A stretch of DNA of 64,000 nucleotides. It comes from Sphingopyxis sp. OPL5 (lineage in GTDB: Bacteria > Pseudomonadota > Alphaproteobacteria > Sphingomonadales > Sphingomonadaceae). The stretch covers positions 2,970,001 through 3,034,000 of the forward strand of contig NZ_CP060725.1 in the NCBI RefSeq assembly GCF_003797775.2. The letters run 5' to 3'. The translations under genes were made by a program, and so were the position numbers. Below, piece after piece: positions 59,040 to 64,000 of this stretch. How positions within the stretch are numbered: the first letter of the stretch is position 1; every line of letters begins with the position of its first letter. The notes below the pieces were generated by a model that ran no database searches, had not been told where the DNA came from, and was given only the letters and a program-made list of their open reading frames with translations.

Positions 59040-59215
59040 TATTTTCAATGGCCTAGCGCATATTTTTGGCATTGATGTGTCGCACGATGTGCCAACATTT
59101 TCCACGCATTTCTGCGCATTTCCTCGGTGTCACGGCGTGTCCCTGGATCACGGATGGAACATGATAGCCGTAGCCTCCACTGCCCAGCCTGACGACGAAA
59201 TTGCGCGCGGACGGA

Positions 59216-60007
59216 TTATAGAAACTCGATAGCCCCTCGTGATTGCTCTATCCGTTCGATGGTATCGCCAGCGCCCTCGAGTTGAAGGCAATCCGCGAAG
59301 CCGAGCAGGTTGCTTTCAAGGGCGTCGCTGTCGTCCGGCCGCGTTTGGCGCATAATCTCAGCTACGACCGGCGCTGACGCTCGATTGAGCGGGCCGGCGC
59401 GCCGCAGGGCTTCGGCGACCGTGTCGTCGGCGAGCGCATCGACTATGCCGAGATTGAGAGCCTCGTCGGCGTCGATGACGCGTCCTTCGAGCACGAACAG
59501 TCTCGTGCGGTGCGCGCCGATCAGACGCGCGAGCCGCTGCGGCCCACCGGCACCCGGCGGAATCCCCAGCCGCGTCTCGGGAAGGCCGATCGCGGTGACG
59601 CCGCGCTGCGCTATGCGCATCGTGCACGCGAGCGCGATTTCGAGGCCGCCACCCATGCAGGTTCCGTTGATCGCGGCGATCACCGGCTTTTCCGCAGCGT
59701 CGAGCAGTTTGCCGAGCCGGCTGAAGGGCGAGTCGAGAAAGGCGTTGCGGTCCGCACCCTGTTCGAGCGCCCTCGCGGCCCGGACGATCTGGCCGAGATT
59801 GGCGTGACGGATAAAAATGCCGTCGGCCGCCCCCGTTATTACGACCGCCCGAACCGCGCGGTCGGCGAGCAGCCGCGCGAGCGCGTCGCCGAGGAGCGCC
59901 GCGCCCCGGTTCGAGATCGTGCCGTCCCCGGCCGGCATGAAGCGAACGACGGCGGTGTCGCCCGCGATATCGACGGCGACCGCTTCGGTTCGGCCTTCTA
60001 GCGACAT
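59216..60007 (-). CDS. Enoyl-CoA hydratase/isomerase family protein
   Basis: A 263-residue crotonase, last gene of a leftward catabolic operon. Oxyanion-hole segments are DGIFIRHANLG (near residue 62; the usual Ala-Gly is replaced by His-Ala) and GTCMGGGLEIALAC. LPETRLGIPPGAGGPQRL contains the usual catalytic Glu. Its ATG overlaps the upstream stop by 10 nt. It would hydrate an unsaturated acyl-CoA made by the ligases of the operon. It is not closely similar to the 46190-47113 hydratase. Confidence 0.92.
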   Translation of the reverse strand: MSLEGRTEAVAVDIAGDTAVVRFMPAGDGTISNRGAALLGDALARLLADRAVRAVVITGAADGIFIRHANLGQIVRAARALEQGADRNAFLDSPFSRLGKLLDAAEKPVIAAINGTCMGGGLEIALACTMRIAQRGVTAIGLPETRLGIPPGAGGPQRLARLIGAHRTRLFVLEGRVIDADEALNLGIVDALADDTVAEALRRAGPLNRASAPVVAEIMRQTRPDDSDALESNLLGFADCLQLEGAGDTIERIEQSRGAIEFL

Positions 60008-60612
60008 TGTTCGATCCGTTGCTGGACCAGCGGAATCTGGTCGTTCCCGAAATACATGAACTTCCTTTCGACGAAAAAGGTCGGCGAGCCGAAGGCCCCG
60101 CGGTCGATGGCGTCCTGCGTGTTGTCGCGCAGCCGCGCCCTGATTTCGGCGGTCTGCGCCTGCTCGGCGAGCTGCTCGCTGTCGAGGTCCGCGGCCCTGG
60201 CGATGGCGATCAGCACCGCGGGATCGTCGATATTCTGCTGATCGGCAAAATAGGCGTCGAACGCCCCTTCGGCGAAGCGGAGCAGCGCCGCCTGATCCCC
60301 CTCGATCGCGCAGCAGAAACGCATCGCGTGCACCGACTTGACCGGGTGATGCGGCGACGGGAAATTCATCGCGACCCCGGCGAGCTTGGCCCATTCCCTG
60401 AGCCATACATAGGTCAGGCGGACCTTGGGATTGTCCGGGCTCTGTCGCCCGGCATAGACGCTGTCGTTGACCGCGTTGAATACTCCACCGACCAGAAAGG
60501 GACGCCAGACGACATCGACATCCTTGTCGGCCGACCATAGCCGAAAGTTGTGGACCGCGATCCGCGTCCAGGGCGAGGACAGGTCGAAGAAGATTTCCAC
60601 CTGCGGTGTCAT
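59998..60612 (-). CDS. DsbA-like 2-hydroxychromene-2-carboxylate isomerase family protein
   Basis: A 204-residue thioredoxin-fold protein of the HCCA-isomerase / kappa-GST group. The N-terminus EIFFDLSSPWTRIA has Ser13 in the glutathione-activating position, and GAFGSPTFFVERKFMYFGND closes the fold. There is no CxxC, so it is not a disulfide oxidase. Known members isomerise naphthalene-degradation intermediates; in this operon a cis-trans or other isomerisation of an aromatic or cyclic acyl intermediate is possible. Confidence 0.85.
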   Translation of the reverse strand: MTPQVEIFFDLSSPWTRIAVHNFRLWSADKDVDVVWRPFLVGGVFNAVNDSVYAGRQSPDNPKVRLTYVWLREWAKLAGVAMNFPSPHHPVKSVHAMRFCCAIEGDQAALLRFAEGAFDAYFADQQNIDDPAVLIAIARAADLDSEQLAEQAQTAEIRARLRDNTQDAIDRGAFGSPTFFVERKFMYFGNDQIPLVQQRIEQCR

Positions 60613-61307
60613 GCCCGATCGTCCCTGATGCCGAACAGCAGTTTGCGGGTTTCGGCGTCGTCCTGCGGGCGGCGGTTTATCTGCTTGCGGCCGACGTCCA
60701 TGCCGCGGCGCAGTCCCGGCCGCTGTTTCACCACATCATACCATCGCCGCAGGTGTACGAAGGCGGCGAGGTCGACCTCCTGTGCCTTGTAAGTCTGTAT
60801 CCAGGGGAAGCAGGCCATGTCGGCGATCGTATAATCCGCGCCCGCCACATGGGCGCTCTGGGCCAGTTGGCGGTCGAGGACGCCATAAAGGCGCAACGTC
60901 TCGTTCCGGTAGCGGTCGGTGGCATAGGCGATGCGCTCGGGAGCATAGAGCTTGAAATGGCCGTGCTGGCCGAGCATCGGCCCGAGTCCGCCGACCTGCC
61001 AGAACAGCCATTCGAGCACCGCCTTGCGACCGCGCACATCGGCCGGGAGGAAGCGCCCCGTCTTTTCCGCCAGATAGACGAGGATCGCGCCCGTCTCGAA
61101 AATCGAGATCGGTTCGCCGCCATCCGCCGGTGCGTGATCGACGATCGCCGGGATGCGGTTGTTCGGGCTGATCGCGAGGAATTCGGGTTTGAACTGGTCG
61201 CCCTTGCCGATGTTGACCCACCGGACCTCATAGGGAAGTCCGCATTCCTCGAGCATGACCGAGATTTTCCAGCCGTTCGGCGTCGGCGCGGTGAACAATT
61301 CGATCAT
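60609..61307 (-). CDS. Glutathione S-transferase (nu-class/YfcG-like)
   Basis: A 232-residue GST. The N-terminal thioredoxin domain begins MIELFTAPTPNGWKISVMLEE, with Thr9/Asn11 in the nu-class (YfcG) glutathione-binding positions, and SPNNRIPAIVD is the cis-Pro loop. The C-terminal helical domain holds YTIADMACFPWI. YfcG types are disulfide-bond oxidoreductases or reduce peroxides. Overlaps of 4 nt on both sides bind it into the operon. Role unknown. Confidence 0.92.
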   Translation of the reverse strand: MIELFTAPTPNGWKISVMLEECGLPYEVRWVNIGKGDQFKPEFLAISPNNRIPAIVDHAPADGGEPISIFETGAILVYLAEKTGRFLPADVRGRKAVLEWLFWQVGGLGPMLGQHGHFKLYAPERIAYATDRYRNETLRLYGVLDRQLAQSAHVAGADYTIADMACFPWIQTYKAQEVDLAAFVHLRRWYDVVKQRPGLRRGMDVGRKQINRRPQDDAETRKLLFGIRDDRA

Positions 61308-62902
61308 GCCGGAACCTCCGCTGGTGCCGGCTCGACGAGGCCGGCGGCGTGCAGCAGCGCGATACAGTCGCGCTCGACGGGCTTTTCGGACACCGTCTTG
61401 GGAATCGCGGGCAGGAACTGCCAGATCTCGGGGATCTCGCTGCGCTGCAAATGATCGGCCGCCCACTGCCGGACGCCGTCCAGTGCGTCGCCGGTATCGA
61501 GGACGACCGCGGCGACCAATGTCCGCTCGCCGGCGACATTGGCCGCAGTCTCGACGCCATAGACATAGACGTCGCGCACCGCCCGGTGCTGCGCAAGCAC
61601 GGTTTCGACCAGCGTCGCATTGACGAAGTCGCCGTTGCGGCGAATGCCGCCGCCGGCGCGGTGCAGGAAATAAAACCAGCCCTCGGCGTCGGCATAGGCC
61701 ATGTCGCCCGAGCGGAACCAGCCCCCGGTCACCTTCTCGGCGCTCGCCTTTTCGTTGCGACAATAGGTCACGGCCTCGGACCCGCCATCGGCCTTGCGGA
61801 AGCAGAGATGCCCCGGGACCATCGGCGCGCAGACCTGGTCGTCGTCGTCGAGGATCGCGGCAACCAGCGTCGGCGGCGGTTTGCCCATTGAACCGCGCGG
61901 CCCATCGCCCATGCGGTTGATCAGCGTCCCGCCATTCTCGGTGCTGCCATAGACTTCGGTGATCGTGACCCCGAAGCGCGTCTCATACGCCTCCCACAAT
62001 TTTGCGGGCATGCCCGACGCGATCACCAGCCGCACGGGATTGTCGCGGTCGTCGCTCTTGGGCGGCACCGCGAAGACTTCGGGGATCATTCCGCCGAGCA
62101 GGGTAAAGACCGTGCAACGATAGGCCCGGCAGACATCCCATAGCCGGCTCTTGGTGAACTGCCGGCTGAAGACGACCGGCAACTCCATCGCCAGGCCCGC
62201 TGCAAGGGTCGAATGGGCATTGGTGTGGCAGAGCGGCAGGCCCGTGTAGAGCGTATCGCCATCGTCGACCCCCAGCGCGCGCAGCCCCTTCATGCCGCGC
62301 ATATATTACGCGTGGGTCCGCACGACCGCCTTGGGGTTGCCCGTCGTGCCGGAGGTGAACATCAGATACATCGGCGAGGTCGGGTCGGGGATCACGGGCA
62401 CCAGCCCAACGGCGTCGCCGGGGAGGTCGGCGGCGTAATCGGCCGCAGGGAAATTCCGCGGCGCTGAGGCCGTGTCGACCACCAGCACCGGGGGTCGTGA
62501 CCCAAGCTGTTCCGCGACGGTGTCGAGTGCGGGCAGCGCGGCCGCTTCCGCGATGATCGCGGTCGCCGCGACATGGTTGATCATATAAGCGAGCTTTTCG
62601 CCCATGCTCCGGGTGTCGAGCGGGACGAAGATCGAACCGGTCAATGCCGCCGCCACCATCGCTTCCACGAACTGCGGGCGGTTCTTGAGCATCAGGACTA
62701 CGCTGTCGCCGGGGTCGACGCCCCGTTGCTGAAGCCAGAGCGCCAGCCGGGCGCCGCGGTCCCACAGTTCGGCGAAATTGCGCCGCTCGTCGGACAGGCT
62801 GCCATCGGGCTCGACATGGACGAAGGTCAGCGCCGGAAAGTCGGGTTTTGCGGCCGCCTTTTGCGCGATCAGTCGGGCGATATCGTTGGCGCGGTTGCTC
62901 AT
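61304..62902 (-). pseudogene. Acyl-CoA ligase (AMP-binding) interrupted by one in-frame TAA
   Basis: A 532-residue adenylate-forming ligase frame from ATG 62902 (MSNRANDIARLIAQ) to 61304, intact except for codon 199. That codon is TAA (62308-62306), directly after the ATP-binding P-loop region MFTSGTTGNPKAVVRTHA; the frame resumes at once with Tyr-Met-Arg-Gly. The downstream part keeps YGSTENGG, SGDMAYADAEGWFYF and EKPVERD. A single C-to-T change (CAA to TAA) would explain it. Both halves alone lack essential parts. It could be a real pseudogene, a readthrough gene or a sequencing error. It resembles CaiC-type ligases in the C-terminal domain. Confidence 0.85.
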
Positions 62903-62909
62903 TCGATCC

Positions 62910-64000
62910 TCATCCTGCGGCTTGATTTCCGTGTTCGGCGCGTTGCCGATAATCTTCGACCAGCTTCTTCTTGAACAATTTACCCGTCGGCTCGCGCGGC
63001 AATGCGTCGATGAAATCGACCTGCTTCGGCGCCTTGAGGCCGCCGAGCCGGTCGCGGGCGAATCGTCGGATATCCTCGGCAAGTTCGTCCGAGGCCATGA
63101 CGCCCGCGATCAATTCCGCAACCGCGACGACGCGCTCGCCAAAGTCGGGATCGGGCGCACCGAACACCGCGACATCGGCGATGGCGGGATGTTCGCCGAG
63201 CGCATTCTCGATCTCCTGCGGATAGATGTTCACGCCGCCCGAAATGATCGTGAAATTCTTGCGGTCGGTCAGGAACAGATAGCCGTCGGCGTCGAGATAG
63301 CCAATGTCGCCGAGCGTCGACCAGCCCTGGTCGTTAAAGGCGCTGCGCGTCTTGGCGGGGTCGTTGTGATATTCGAAATTCTGTCCCCCAGCAAAATAGA
63401 CGTCGCCGATCACGCCTGCGGGACGCGTTGCACCGTCGTCGTCGCAGATTCTCACTTCGCCGACGAAAGCGCGGCCGACCGAACCGGGCCGCTGCCGCCA
63501 TTCCTCGGGGCCGATCATCGTCAGCCCGTTATTCTCTGTCCCGCCATAATATTCGTGGACGATCGGGCCCCACCAGTCGAGCATGCGCTGCTTGACCGGC
63601 ACCGGGCAAGGGGCGGCGGCGTGCAGTGCGACGGTCAGGCTCGATAGATCATGGGCGGCTCGCACCGTGTCGGGCAGCTGGAGCAGTCGTGAGAAATGGG
63701 TCGGCACCCATTGCGCGACGGTCACGCGGTGTCGCTCGATCGAGGCAAGCGCGGCCTCGGCGTCGAACTTCTCCATCACGACGACCGTCCCGCCCAGCCG
63801 TTGCACCAGCATCGACCAGCGCAGCGGCCCCGCATGATAGAGCGGTGCCGGCGACAGATAGACGCTGTCGGCGCCCATGCCGAAGCGGGTTTGCGCGACA
63901 CCGAGCAGGGGCGACGGGCGAGCGATCGGCAGATCAGGCACGAACGGCTGTTTGACGCCCTTGGGCCGGCCGGTTGTGCCCGACGAATAGAGCATGTCCG
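62910..64000 (-). CDS. Acyl-CoA ligase (AMP-binding), 5' end beyond window
   Basis: The last 363 or so residues of a FadD-type adenylating enzyme that activates a carboxylic acid to acyl-CoA via acyl-AMP. Visible motifs are SSGTTGRPKG (A3, phosphate binding), HEYYGGTEN (A5), LGDIGYLDADGYLFLTDRKNFTIISGGVNIYPQEIE (A7-A8) and the C-terminal lysine in PTGKLFKKKL (A10). The N-terminal 150 or so residues lie outside. It ends 7 nt before the second ligase, so the operon begins further to the right. The acid substrate is unknown. Confidence 0.93.
   Translation of the reverse strand, partial: DMLYSSGTTGRPKGVKQPFVPDLPIARPSPLLGVAQTRFGMGADSVYLSPAPLYHAGPLRWSMLVQRLGGTVVVMEKFDAEAALASIERHRVTVAQWVPTHFSRLLQLPDTVRAAHDLSSLTVALHAAAPCPVPVKQRMLDWWGPIVHEYYGGTENNGLTMIGPEEWRQRPGSVGRAFVGEVRICDDDGATRPAGVIGDVYFAGGQNFEYHNDPAKTRSAFNDQGWSTLGDIGYLDADGYLFLTDRKNFTIISGGVNIYPQEIENALGEHPAIADVAVFGAPDPDFGERVVAVAELIAGVMASDELAEDIRRFARDRLGGLKAPKQVDFIDALPREPTGKLFKKKLVEDYRQRAEHGNQAAG

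Noticed and set aside
59040..59215. Integrase gene or attachment site downstream of tRNA-Arg
   Set aside because: I could not find a tyrosine-recombinase motif or a repeat of the tRNA 3' end in the window. The more A+T-rich gap is noted only as a hint.
61304..62902. Frameshift in the second acyl-CoA ligase
   Set aside because: Codon phasing on both sides of TAA 62308-62306 is the same (the next codon is TAT at 62305-62303), so it is a nonsense codon, not an insertion or deletion.

Overview
The window looks like the chromosome of a free-living sphingomonad (Alphaproteobacteria, Sphingomonadales; Sphingopyxis-like, inferred from gene content and not from any database match). The DNA is G+C-rich and gene-dense. 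It carries a CtrA cell-cycle regulator whose promoter has GANTC (CcrM) sites and CtrA boxes, a Coq7-type ubiquinone hydroxylase, PurS/PurQ, and an unusually large set of exported peptidases. I found no prophage, transposase or CRISPR array.

Layout. 1-9.7 kb: edge-truncated M20 peptidase; a forward cluster of acyltransferase, DUF1295 membrane protein, small unknown and M50-like membrane protease; then 2OG-Fe oxygenase, EVE protein, PilZ protein, ArfB, RluA-type pseudouridine synthase, LigB-type dioxygenase, azoreductase and pirin. 9.9-16.4 kb: LysR regulator, ctrA, a second PilZ protein, an M28 peptidase and three exported glycine/tyrosine-rich proteins, each with its own terminator. 16.5-25.6 kb: fRMsr, EEP hydrolase and prolyl oligopeptidase; a GbsR/MarR-like regulator with DUF4166 and a membrane-fused TIGR01777 protein; an ABC-F ATPase with a possible overlapping leader ORF. 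25.8-28.4 kb: alpha operon (rpsM-rpsK-rpoA-rplQ). 28.5-36 kb: CysQ-like phosphatase, TldE/PmbA, an S9 peptidase and two exported unknowns.

36-43 kb: a long co-directional block coq7, dsbB, ctpA, envC, rlmH, rsfS, nadD, a lineage-specific insert, proA. 43-51.6 kb: DUF3667 protein, PhoD, enoyl-CoA hydratase with a LiuR-like operator, purC, a bacterial lipoxygenase with a complete iron-ligand signature, and a divergent membrane diguanylate cyclase. 51.6-58.9 kb: M16 peptidase, lipoprotein, bfd/bfr iron storage, purS-purQ, VanZ-like membrane protein, queuosine-precursor transporter.

58.96-64 kb: tRNA-Arg(TCT), then a leftward catabolic operon that continues past the window: two acyl-CoA ligases, a GST, a HCCA-isomerase-like protein and an enoyl-CoA hydratase, joined by 4-10 nt overlaps. 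The second ligase is interrupted by one in-frame TAA.

Three families of dispersed palindromic repeats sit between genes: family A (3 copies), family B (3 copies) and family C (1 copy).
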